Shown here: in pieces, positions 12,360 through 24,480 of the stretch
How the letters are laid out: every line of letters starts with the position of its first letter
How positions within the stretch are numbered: position 1 is the first letter of the stretch
DNA from: Acanthosepion esculentum
Taxonomy: Eukaryota > Mollusca > Cephalopoda > Sepiida > Sepiidae
Assembly (NCBI GenBank): GCA_964036315.1
Contig: OZ038479.1
Location: forward strand, 62,855,304-62,919,303
Length of the DNA stretch: 64,000 nucleotides
Direction of reading: 5' to 3'
The notes under the pieces: model-generated
Database searches by the model: none
Told to the model about the DNA's origin: nothing
What the model saw: the letters and a program-made list of their open reading frames with translations, nothing else
Translations under genes and position numbers: made by a program

Positions 12360-14964
12360 AATTAAAATATTGCATATTTTGATATTTTTCAATTGAAAAG
12401 GAAGAAAACAAATAAAAATATTGCATATTTTCATATTTTTCCATTGAAAAGGAAGAAAACAAATGAAAATCTTGCATATTTTGATATTTACCAATTGAAA
12501 AGGAAGAAAACAAATGAAAATATTGCATATTTTGATATTTTCCAATTGAAAAGGAAGAAAACAAATGAAAATATTGCATATTTTGATATTTTTCAAAAGA
12601 AAAGGAAGAAAACAAATGAAAATATTGCATATTTTGATATTTTGCAATAGAAAAGGAAGAAAAATGAAAATATTGCATATTTTGATGTTTTTCAATTCAA
12701 AAAAAAGAAAACAAATGAAAATATTGCATATTTTGATATTTTTCAATTAAAAAGTTTAGAAAAGAAATGAAAATATTGCATCTTTTGATATTTTTCAATT
12801 GAAAAGGAAGAAAACTAATAAAAATATTGCATATTTTCGTATTTTTCAATTGAAAAGGAAGAAAACAAATGAAAATATTGCCTATTTTGATATTTTTCAA
12901 TAGAAAAGGAAGAAAACAAGTGAAAATATTGCATATTTTGATATTTTTCAATTGAAAAGGAAGAAAACAAAAGAAAATATTGCATATTTTGATATTTTTC
13001 AATTGAAAAGGAAGAAAGCAAATGAAAATATTGCATATTTTGATATTTCTCAATAGAAAAGGACGAAAACAAAGGAAAATATTGCATATTTTGATATTTT
13101 GCAATAGAAAAGGAAGAAAACAAATGAAAATATTGCATATTTTGATATTTTACAATTGAAAAGGAAGAAAACAAATGAAAATATTGCATATTTTGATATT
13201 TTTCAATTAAAAAGTTTAGAAAAGAAATTAAAATATTGCATATTTTGATATTTTTCAATTGAAAAGGAAGAAAACAAATAAAAATATTGCATATTTTCAT
13301 ATTTTTCCATTGAAAAGGAAGAAAACAAATGAAAATATTGCATATTTTGATATTTACCAATTGAAAAGGAAGAAAACAAATGAAAATATTGCATATTTTG
13401 ATATTTTTCAATTGAAAAGGAAGAAAACAAATGAAAATATTGCATATTTTGATTTTTTTCAATAGAAAAGGAAGAAAACAAATGAAAATATTGTGTATTT
13501 TGATCCTTTTGAAATGAAAATGCTGAATACAAATGAAAATATTGCATATTTTGATATTTTCCAATTGAAAAGGAAGAAAACAAATGAAAATATGGCAGAT
13601 TTTGATATTTTTCAATAGAAAAGGAGGAAAACAAATGAAAATATTGCAGATTTTGATATTTTTCAATAGAAAAGGAAGAAAACAAATGAAAATATTGCAT
13701 ATTTTGATATTTTGCTAAAGAAAAGGAAGAAAACAAATGAAAATATTGTATATTTTGATCCTTTTCAAATGAAAGTGCCGAATACAAATGAAAATATTGC
13801 ATATTTTGATCTTTTTCAATTGAAAAGTTAGAAAACAAATGAAAATATTGCATATTTTGATATTTTTCAATAGAAAATTCTGAAAACAAATGAAAATATT
13901 GCATATTTTGATATTTTTCAATAGAAAATTCTGAAAACAAATGAAAATATTGCATATTTTGATATTTTACAATTGAAAAGGAAGAAAACAAATGAGAATA
14001 TTGCATATTTTGATATTTTTCAATTAAAAAGTTTAGAAAAGAAATTAAAATATTGCATATTTTGATATTTTTCAATTGAAAAGTATGAAAACAAATAAAA
14101 ATATTGCATATTTTCATATTTTTCCATTGAAAAGGAAGAAAACAAAGGAAAATATTGCATATTTTGATATTTACCAATTGAAAAGGAAGAAAACAAATGA
14201 AAATATTGCATATTTTGATATTTTTCAATTGAAAAATAAGAAAACAAATGAAAATATTGCATATTTTGTGATATTTTTCAATTGAAAAGGAAGAAAACAA
14301 ATGAAAATATTGCATATTTTGATATTTTTCAATAGAAAAGGAAGAAAACAAATGAAAATATTGCATATTTTGATATTTTTCAATAGAAAAGGAAGAAAAC
14401 AAATGAAAATATTGTATATTTTAATGTTTTTCAAGTGAAAAGATAGAAAACAAATGAAAATATTGCATATTTTGATATTTTTCAATTAAAAAGTTTAGAA
14501 AAGAAATGAAAATATTGCATCTTTTGATATTTTTCAATTGAAAAGGAAGAAAACTAATAAAAATATTGCATATTTTCGTATTTTTCAATTGAAAAGGAAG
14601 AAAACAAATGAAAATATTGCCTATTTTGATATTTTTCAATAGAAAAGGAAGAAAACAAGTGAAAATATTGCATATTTTGATATTTTTCAATTGAAAAGGA
14701 AGAAAACAAATGAAAATATTGCATATTTTGATATTTTTCAATTGAAAAGGAAGAAAGCAAATGAAAATATTGCATATTTTGATATTTCTCAATAGAAAAG
14801 GACGAAAACAAAGGAAAATATTGCATATTTTGATATTTTGCAATAGAAAAGGAAGAAAACAAATGAAAATATTGCATATTTTGATATTTTACAATTGAAA
14901 AGGAAGAAAACAAATGAAAATATTGCATATTTTGATATTTTTCAATTAAAAAGTTTAGAAAAGA
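12360..14964 (+). repeat. 2,605-bp higher-order unit, copy 1
   Basis: Fifty-one monomers plus four bases. The next 2,605 bp repeat the same succession: marker monomers at 12,747, 13,205, 14,022, 14,486 and 14,944, a CAATTCAAAAAAAAG junction near 12,696, AATATGGCAG near 13,592 and the TTTTGTGATATTT insertion at 14,268. Over the 1.2 kb from 13,203 to 14,402 I see only one or two differences from 15,808-17,007, so amplification was recent. The exact boundary is uncertain by about one monomer. Confidence 0.82.
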
Positions 14965-17569
14965 AATTAAAATATTGCATATTTTGATATTTTTCAATTG
15001 AAAAGGAAGAAAACAAATAAAAATATTGCATATTTTCATATTTTTCCATTGAAAAGGAAGAAAACAAATGAAAATATTGCATATTTTGATATTTACCAAT
15101 TGAAAAGGAAGAAAACAAATGAAAATATTGCATATTTTGATATTTTCCAATTGAAAAGGAAGAAAACAAATGAAAATATTGCATATTTTGATATTTTTCA
15201 AAAGAAAAGGAAGAAAACAAATGAAAATATTGCATATTTTGATATTTTGCAATAGAAAAGGAAGAAAAATGAAAATATTGCATATTTTGATGTTTTTCAA
15301 TTCAAAAAAAAGAAAACAAATGAAAATATTGCATATTTTGATATTTTTCAATTAAAAAGTTTAGAAAAGAAATGAAAATATTGCATCTTTTGATATTTTT
15401 CAATTGAAAAGGAAGAAAACTAATAAAAATATTGCATATTTTCGTATTTTTCAATTGAAAAGGAAGAAAACAAATGAAAATATTGCCTATTTTGATATTT
15501 TTCAATAGAAAAGGAAGAAAACAAGTGAAAATATTGCATATTTTGATATTTTTCAATTGAAAAGGAAGAAAACAAAAGAAAATATTGCATATTTTGATAT
15601 TTTTCAATTGAAAAGGAAGAAAGCAAATGAAAATATTGCATATTTTGATATTTCTCAATAGAAAAGGACGAAAACAAAGGAAAATATTGCATATTTTGAT
15701 ATTTTGCAATAGAAAAGGAAGAAAACAAATGAAAATATTGCATATTTTGATATTTTACAATTGAAAAGGAAGAAAACAAATGAAAATATTGCATATTTTG
15801 ATATTTTTCAATTAAAAAGTTTAGAAAAGAAATTAAAATATTGCATATTTTGATATTTTTCAATTGAAAAGGAAGAAAACAAATAAAAATATTGCATATT
15901 TTCATATTTTTCCATTGAAAAGGAAGAAAACAAATGAAAATATTGCATATTTTGATATTTACCAATTGAAAAGGAAGAAAACAAATGAAAATATTGCATA
16001 TTTTGATATTTTTCAATTGAAAAGGAAGAAAACAAATGAAAATATTGCATATTTTGATTTTTTTCAATAGAAAAGGAAGAAAACAAATGAAAATATTGTG
16101 TATTTTGATCCTTTTGAAATGAAAATGCTGAATACAAATGAAAATATTGCATATTTTGATATTTTCCAATTGAAAAGGAAGAAAACAAATGAAAATATGG
16201 CAGATTTTGATATTTTTCAATAGAAAAGGAGGAAAACAAATGAAAATATTGCAGATTTTGATATTTTTCAATAGAAAAGGAAGAAAACAAATGAAAATAT
16301 TGCATATTTTGATATTTTGCTATAGAAAAGGAAGAAAACAAATGAAAATATTGTATATTTTGATCCTTTTCAAATGAAAGTGCCGAATACAAATGAAAAT
16401 ATTGCATATTTTGATCTTTTTCAATTGAAAAGTTAGAAAACAAATGAAAATATTGCATATTTTGATATTTTTCAATAGAAAATTCTGAAAACAAATGAAA
16501 ATATTGCATATTTTGATATTTTTCAATAGAAAATTCTGAAAACAAATGAAAATATTGCATATTTTGATATTTTACAATTGAAAAGGAAGAAAACAAATGA
16601 GAATATTGCATATTTTGATATTTTTCAATTAAAAAGTTTAGAAAAGAAATTAAAATATTGCATATTTTGATATTTTTCAATTGAAAAGTATGAAAACAAA
16701 TAAAAATATTGCATATTTTCATATTTTTCCATTGAAAAGGAAGAAAACAAAGGAAAATATTGCATATTTTGATATTTACCAATTGAAAAGGAAGAAAACA
16801 AATGAAAATATTGCATATTTTGATATTTTTCAATTGAAAAATAAGAAAACAAATGAAAATATTGCATATTTTGTGATATTTTTCAATTGAAAAGGAAGAA
16901 AACAAATGAAAATATTGCATATTTTGATATTTTTCAATAGAAAAGGAAGAAAACAAATGAAAATATTGCATATTTTGATATTTTTCAATAGAAAAGGAAG
17001 AAAACAAATGAAAATATTGTATATTTTAATGTTTTTCAAGTGAAAAGATAGAAAACAAATGAAAATATTGCATATTTTGATATTTTTCAATTAAAAAGTT
17101 TAGAAAAGAAATGAAAATATTGCATCTTTTGATATTTTTCAATTGAAAAGGAAGAAAACTAATAAAAATATTGCATATTTTCGTATTTTTCAATTGAAAA
17201 GGAAGAAAACAAATGAAAATATTGCCTATTTTGATATTTTTCAATAGAAAAGGAAGAAAACAAGTGAAAATATTGCATATTTTGATATTTTTCAATTGAA
17301 AAGGAAGAAAACAAATGAAAATATTGCATATTTTGATATTTTTCAATTGAAAAGGAAGAAAGCAAATGAAAATATTGCATATTTTGATATTTCTCAATAG
17401 AAAAGGACGAAAACAAAGGAAAATATTGCATATTTTGATATTTTGCAATAGAAAAGGAAGAAAACAAATGAAAATATTGCATATTTTGATATTTTACAAT
17501 TGAAAAGGAAGAAAACAAATGAAAATATTGCATATTTTGATATTTTTCAATTAAAAAGTTTAGAAAAGA
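14965..17569 (+). repeat. 2,605-bp higher-order unit, copy 2
   Basis: Tandem copy of 12,360-14,964 with the same variants in the same order, for example CAATTCAAAAAAAAG near 15,301, AATATGGCAG near 16,197 and TTTTGTGATATTT at 16,873. Marker monomers lie at 15,351, 15,810, 16,627, 17,091 and 17,549. One junction differs: TTTTGCTATAG near 16,319 is TTTTGCTAAAG near 13,714. Confidence 0.82.
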
Positions 17570-18434
17570 AATTAAAATATTGCATATTTTGATATTTTTC
17601 AATTGAAAAGGAAGAAAACAAATAAAAATATTGCATATTTTCATATTTTTCCATTGAAAAGGAAGAAAACAAATGAAAATATTGCATATTTTGATATTTA
17701 CCAATTGAAAAGGAAGAAAACAAATGAAAATATTGCATATTTTGATATTTTTCAATTGAAAAGGAAGAAAACAAATGAAAATATTGCATATTTTGATTTT
17801 TTTCAATAGAAAAGGAAGAAAACAAATGAAAATATTGTGTATTTTGATCCTTTTGAAATGAAAATGCTGAATACAAATGAAAATTTTGCATATTTTGATC
17901 TTTTTCAATTGAAAAGTTAGAAAACAAATGAAAATATTGTATATTTTGATCTTTTTCAATTGAAAAGGAAGAAAACAAATGAAAATATTGCATATTTTGA
18001 TATTTTTCAATAGAAAATTTTGAAAACAAAGGAAAATATTGAATATTTTGATATTTTACAATTGAAAAGGAAGAAAACAAATGAAAATATTGCATATTTT
18101 GATATTTTTCAATTAAAATTTTAGAAAAGAAATTAAAATATTGCATATTTTGATATTTTTCAATTGAAAAGGAAGAAAACAAATAAAAATATTGCATATT
18201 TTCATATTTTTCCATTGAAAAGGAAGAAAACAAATGAAAATCTTGCATATTTTGATATTTACCAATTGAAAAGGAAGAAAACAAATGAAAATATTGCATA
18301 TTTTGATATTTTCCAATTGAAAAGGAAGAAAACAAATGAAAATATTGCATATTTTGATATTTTTCAAAAGAAAAGGAAGAAAACAAATGAAAATATTGCA
18401 TATTTTGATATTTTGCAATAGAAAAGGAAGAAAA
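17570..18434 (+). repeat. Partial copy of the 11.9-12.7 kb block
   Basis: Resembles 11,901-12,665 at offsets of 5,669 then 5,771 bp; the change of 102 bp is exactly two monomers gained. Shared marks are AAAGGAAAATATTGAATATT (12,258 and 18,029), the shortened marker AATTAAAATTTTAG (12,342 and 18,113), AAATCTTGCATATT and a 48-bp monomer near 18,430. It joins the 2,605-bp units to the 1,787-bp units. Confidence 0.72.
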
Positions 18435-20221
18435 ATGAAAATATTGCATATTTTGATGTTTTTCAATTCAAAAGGAAGAAAACAAATGAAAATATTGCAT
18501 ATTTTGATATTTTTCAATTAAAAAGTTTAGAAAAGAAATGAAAATATTGCATCTTTTGATATTTTTCAATTGAAAAGGAAGAAAACAAATAAAAATGTTG
18601 CATATTTTCGTATTTTTCAATTGAAAAGGAAGAAAACAAATAAAAATATTGTATATTTTGATATTTTCCAATTGAAAAGGAAGAAAACAAATAAAAATAT
18701 TGCATATTTTGATATTTTTCAATTGAAAAGGAAGAAAACAAATGAAAATATTGCCTATTTTGATATTTTTCAATAGAAAAGGAAGAAAACAAGTGAAAAT
18801 ATTGCATATTTTGATATTTTTCAATTGAAAAGGAAGAAAACAAATGAAAATATTGCATATTTTGATATTTTTCAATAGAAAAGGAAGAAAACAAATGAAA
18901 ATATTGCATATGTTGATATTTTTCAATAGAAACGGAAGAAAACAAATGAAAATATTGCATATTTTGATATTTGTCAATAGAAAAGGAAGAAAACAATTGA
19001 AAATATTGCATATTTTGATATTTTGCAATAGAAAAGGAAGAAAACAAATGAAAATATTGTATATTTTGATCCTTTTCAAATGAAAATGCTGAATACAAAT
19101 GAAAATATTGCATATTTTGATCTTTTTCAATTGAAAAGTTAGAAAACAAATGAATATATTTCATATTTTGGTCTTTTTCAATAGAAAAGTAAGAAAACAA
19201 ATGAAAATATTGCATATTTTCATATTTTTCAATAGAAAAGGAGGAAAACAAATGAAAATATTGCATATTTTGATAGTATACAATTAAAAAGTTTAGAAAA
19301 GAAATGAAAATATTGCATATCTTGATATTTTTCAATTGAAAAGGAAGAAAACAAATAAAAATATTGCATATTTTCATATTTATCAAATGAAAAGGAAGAA
19401 AACAAATGAAAATATTGCATATTTTGATATTTTCCAATTGAAAAGGAAGAAAACAAATGAAAATATTGCATATTTTGATTTTTTTCAATAGAAAAGGAAG
19501 AAAACAAATGAAAATATTGCATATTTTGTTATTTTTCAATAGAAAAGGATGAAAACAAATGAAAATATTGCATATTTTGATATTTTTCAATAGAAAAGGA
19601 AGAAAACAAATGAAAATATTGTATATTTTGATCCTTTTCAAATGAAAGTGCTGAATACAAATGAAAATATTGCATATTTTGATCTTTTTCAATTGAAAAG
19701 GAAGAAAACAAATGAAAATATTGCATATTTTGATATTTTTCAATAGAAAAGGAGGAAAACAAATGAAAATATTGCATATTTTGATATTTTTCAATAAAAA
19801 ATTCTGAAAACAAATGAAAATATTGCATATTTTGATATTTTACAATTGAAAAGGAAGAAAACAAATGAAAATATTGCATATTTTGATATTTTTCAATTAA
19901 AAAGTTTAGAAAAGAATTAAAATATTGCATATTTTGATATTTTTCAATTGAAAAGTAAGAAAACAAATAAAAATATTGCATATTTTCATATGTTTCCATT
20001 GAAAAATAAGAAAACAAAGGAAAATATTGCATATTTTGATATTTACCAATTGAAAAGGAAGAAAACAAATGAAAATATTGCATATTTTGATATTTTTCAA
20101 TTGAAAAATAAGAAAACAAATGAAAATATTGCATATTTTGATATTTTTCAATTGAAAAGGAAGAAAACAAATGAAAATATTGCATATTTTGATATTTTTC
20201 AATAGAAAAGGAAGAAAACAA
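18435..20221 (+). repeat. 1,787-bp higher-order unit, copy 1
   Basis: Thirty-five monomers plus two bases, repeated immediately at 20,222. Shared marks are GATGTTTTTCAATTCAAAAG (start), AAAAATGTTGCATATTTTCG (18,594 and 20,381), CATATGTTGA, GATAGTATACAATT (19,265 and 21,052), GCATATCTTGAT and CAATAAAAAATTCTG. Differences are few: for example ATTTGTCAATAG near 18,970 against ATTTGGCAATAG in copy 2. Confidence 0.85.
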
Positions 20222-21931
20222 ATGAAAATATTGCATATTTTGATGTTTTTCAATTCAAAAGGAAGAAAACAAATGAAAATATTGCATATTTTGATATTTT
20301 TCAATTAAAAAGTTTAGAAAAGAAATGAAAATATTGCATCTTTTGATATTTTTCAATTGAAAAGGAAGAAAACAAATAAAAATGTTGCATATTTTCGTAT
20401 TTTTCAATTGAAAAGGAAGAAAACAAATAAAAATATTGTATATTTTGATATTTTCCAATTGAAAAGGAAGAAAACAAATAAAAATATTGCATATTTTGAT
20501 ATTTTTCAATTGAAAAGGAAGAAAACAAATGAAAATATTGCCTATTTTGATATTTTTCAATAGAAAAGGAAGAAAACAAGTGAAAATATTGCATATTTTG
20601 ATATTTTTCAATTGAAAAGGAAGAAAACAAATGAAAATATTGCATATTTTGATATTTTTCAATAGAAAAGGAAGAAAACAAATGAAAATATTGCATATGT
20701 TGATATTTTTCAATAGAAACGGAAGAAAACAAATGAAAATATTGCATATTTTGATATTTGGCAATAGAAAAGGAAGAAAACAATTGAAAATATTGCATAT
20801 TTTGATATTTTGCAATAGAAAAGGAAGAAAACAAATGAAAATATTGTATATTTTGATCCTTTTCAAATGAAAATGCTGAATACAAATGAAAATATTGCAT
20901 ATTTTGATCTTTTTCAATTGAAAAGTTAGAAAACAAATGAATATATTGCATATTTTGGTCTTTTTCAATAGAAAAGTAAGAAAACAAATGAAAATATTGC
21001 ATATTTTCATATTTTTCAATAGAAAAGGAGGAAAACAAATGAAAATATTGCATATTTTGATAGTATACAATTAAAAAGTTTAGAAAAGAAATGAAAATAT
21101 TGCATATCTTGATATTTTTCAATTGAAAAGGAAGAAAACAAATAAAAATATTGCATATTTTCATATTTATCAAATGAAAAGGAAGAAAACAAATGAAAAT
21201 ATTGCATATTTTGATATTTTCCAATTGAAAAGGAAGAAAACAAATGAAAATATTGCATATTTTGATTTTTTTCAATAGAAAAGGAAGAAAACAAATGAAA
21301 ATATTGCATATTTTGTTATTTTTCAATAGAAAAGGATGAAAACAAATGAAAATATTGCATATTTTGATATTTTTCAATAGAAAAGGAAGAAAACAAATGA
21401 AAATATTGTATATTTTGATCCTTTTCAAATGAAAGTGCTGAATACAAATGAAAATATTGCATATTTTGATCTTTTTCAATTGAAAAGGAAGAAAACAAAT
21501 GAAAATATTGCATATTTTGATATTTTTCAATAGAAAAGGAGGAAAACAAATGAAAATATTGCATATTTTGATATTTTTCAATAAAAAATTCTGAAAACAA
21601 ATGAAAATATTGCATATTTTGATATTTTACAATTGAAAAGGAAGAAAACAAATGAAAATATTGCATATTTTGATATTTTTCAATTAAAAAGTTTAGAAAA
21701 GAATTAAAATATTGCATATTTTGATATTTTTCAATTGAAAAGTAAGAAAACAAATAAAAATATTGCATATTTTCATATGTTTCCATTGAAAAATAAGAAA
21801 ACAAAGGAAAATATTGCATATTTTGATATTTACCAATTGAAAAGGAAGAAAACAAATGAAAATATTGCATATTTTGATATTTTTCAATTGAAAAATAAGA
21901 AAACAAATGAAAATATTGCATATTTTGATAT

Positions 21932-21945
21932 TTTTCAATTGAAAA
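21932..21945. repeat. Monomer-junction palindrome (example)
   Basis: TTTTCAATTGAAAA is identical to its own reverse complement over 14 bp and contains CAATTG, the MfeI recognition sequence. It recurs at every CAATTG-type junction, hundreds of times in the array. In CAATAG-type junctions the central T-to-A change destroys the symmetry and the site. It is an example of a feature of the whole array, not a unique site. Confidence 0.9.
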
Positions 21946-21991
21946 GGAAGAAAACAAATGAAAATATTGCATATTTTGATATTTTTCAATA
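21941..21991 (+). repeat. Representative 51-bp consensus monomer
   Basis: A clean example of the basic unit. It opens with the 14-nt purine run GAAAAGGAAGAAAA, continues through ACAAATG, and carries the inverted repeat AAAATATTGCATATTTT at 21,961-21,977 (7-bp arms, TGC centre). It ends in a T-rich stretch closing with TTTTTCAAT. The left junction, 21,932-21,945, is the perfect palindrome TTTTCAATTGAAAA; the right junction is the CAATAG form that breaks it. A/T tracts are centred near monomer positions 3.5, 12.5, 22.5, 35.5 and 44, then 54.5 in the next unit. This is close to helical spacing. Confidence 0.95.
21961..21977. repeat. Intra-monomer inverted repeat (example)
   Basis: AAAATATTGCATATTTT has two 7-bp complementary arms (AAAATAT and ATATTTT) around TGC. 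A G-G mismatch outside the arms is followed by two more pairs (AT with AT). It is the most conserved part of the monomer and is retained even in most diverged units near the array edge. As single-stranded DNA or RNA it could form a short hairpin. Whether it does so in vivo is not shown by the sequence. Confidence 0.85.
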
Positions 21992-24480
21992 GAAAAGGAA
22001 GAAAACAAATGAAAATATTGCATATTTTGATGTTTGTCAATTGAAAAGGAAGAAAACAAATGAAAATATTGCATATTGTGATATTTTTCAATTAAAAAGT
22101 TTAGAAAAGAAATGAAAATATTGCATCTTTTGATATTTTTCAATTGAAAAGGAAGAAACAAATAAAAATATTGCATATTTTCGTATTTTTCAATTGAAAA
22201 GGAAGAAAACAAATGAAAATATTGCATATTTTGATATTTTCCACTTGAAAAGGGAGAAAACAAATAAAAATATTGCATATTTTGATATTTTTCAATTGAA
22301 AAGGAAGAAAACAAAAGAAAATATTGCCTATTTTGATAGTTTTCAATAGAAAAGGAAGAAAACAAATGAAAATATTGCCTATTTTGATATTTTTCAATTG
22401 AAAAGGAAGAAAACAAATGAAAATATTGCATATTTTGATATTTTTCAATAGAAAAGGAAGAAAACAAATGAAAATATTGCATATGTTGATATTTTTCAAT
22501 AGAAACGGAAGAAAACAAATGAAAATATTGCATATTTTGATATTTGGCAATAGAAAAGGAAGAAAACAATTGAAAATATTGCATATTTTGATATTTTGCA
22601 ATAGAAAAGGAAGAAAACAAAAGAAAATATTGTATATTTTGATCCTTTTCAAATGAAAATGCTGAATACAAATGAAAATATTGCATATTTTGATCTTTTT
22701 CAATTGAAAAGTTAGAAAACAAATGAATATATTGCATATTTTGGTCTTTTTCAATTGAAAAGGAAGAAAACAAATGAAAATATTGCATATTTTGATATTT
22801 TTCAATTGAAAAGGAAGAAAAACAATGAAAATATTGCATATTTTCATATTTTTCAATAGAAAAAAAGGAAAACAAATGAAAATATTGCATATTTTGATAT
22901 TTTTCTATAGAAAAGGAAGAAAACAAAGGAAAATATTGCATATTTTGATATTTTTCAATTAAAAAGTTTAGAACAGAAATGAAAATATTGCATATTTTGA
23001 TATTTTTCAATTGAAAAGGAAGAAAACAAATAAAAATATTGAATATTTTCCTATTTTTCAATTGAAAAGGAAGAAAACAAATGAAAATATTGCCTATTTT
23101 GATATTTTCCAATTGAAAATGAAGAAAGCAAATAAAAATATTGCATATTTTGATATTTCAATTGAAAAGGAAGAAAACAAATGAAAATATTGTATATTTT
23201 GATATTTTTCAATTGAAAAGGAAGAAAACAAATGAAAATATTGCATATTTTGATATTTTTCAATAGAAAAGGCGGAAAACAAATGAAAATATTGCATATT
23301 TTGATATTTTTTCATAGAAAATTCTGAAAACAAATGTAAATATTGTATATTTTGATATTTATCAATTGAAAAGAAAGAAAACAAATGAAAATATTGCATA
23401 TTTTGATATTTTTCAATAGAAAAGGAAGAAAACAAATGAAAATATTGAATATTTTGATATTTTTCAATATAAAAGGAAGAAAACAAAGGAAAATATTGTA
23501 TATTTTGATCCTTTTCAAATGAAAATGCTGCATACAAATGAAAATATTCATATTTTGATCTTTTTCAATTGAAAAGTTAGAAAACAAATGAATATATTGC
23601 ATATTTTGGTCTTTTTCAATTGAAAAGTTAGAAAACAAATGAATATATTGCATATTTTGGTCTTTTTCAATTGAAAAGGAAGAAAACAAATGAAAATATT
23701 GCATATTTTGATATTTTTCAATTGAAAAGGAAGAAAAACAATGAAAATATTGCATATTTTCATATTTTTCAATAGAAAAAAGGAAAACAAATGAAAATAT
23801 TGCATATTTTGATAGTATTCAATTAAAAAGTTTAGAAAAGAAATAAAAATATTGCATATTTTGATATTTTTCAATTGAAAAGGAAGAAAACAAATGAAAA
23901 TATTGCATATTTTCATATTTATCAATTGAAAAGGAAGAAAACAAATGAAAATATTGCATATTTTGATATTTTCCAATTGAAAAGGAAGAAAACAAATGAA
24001 AATATTGCATATTTTGATATTTTTCAATTGAAAAGGAAGAAAACAAATGAAAATATTGCAGATTTTGATATTTTGCTATAGAAAGGAAGAAAACAAATGA
24101 AAATATTACATATTTTGATATTTTGAAATAGAAAAGGAAGAAAACAAATGAAAATATTGCATATTTTGATGTTTTTCAATTGAAAAGGAAGAAAACAAAT
24201 GAAAATATTGCATATTTTGATATTTTTCAATTGAAAAGGAAGTTAACAAATGAAAATATTGTATATTTTGATCCTTTTCAAATGAAAATGCTGAATACAA
24301 ATGAAAATATTGCATATTTTGATCTTTTTCAATTGAAAAGTTAAAAAAAAATGAAAATATTGCATATTTTGATCTTTTTCAATTGAAAAGTTAGAAAACA
24401 AATGGAAATATTGCATATTTTGATATATTTCAATTGAAAAGGAAGAAAACAAATGAAAATATTGCATATTTTGATATTTT

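Larger units (their letters stand above)
20222..22008 (+). repeat. 1,787-bp higher-order unit, copy 2
   Basis: Tandem copy of 18,435-20,221. A third, more diverged and partial copy seems to begin at 22,009, with GATGTTTGTCAATTG in place of GATGTTTTTCAATTC and matching variants to about 22,680 at an offset near 1,786. Most of this unit lies inside the 5,915-bp unit, so the two levels are nested. Confidence 0.83.
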
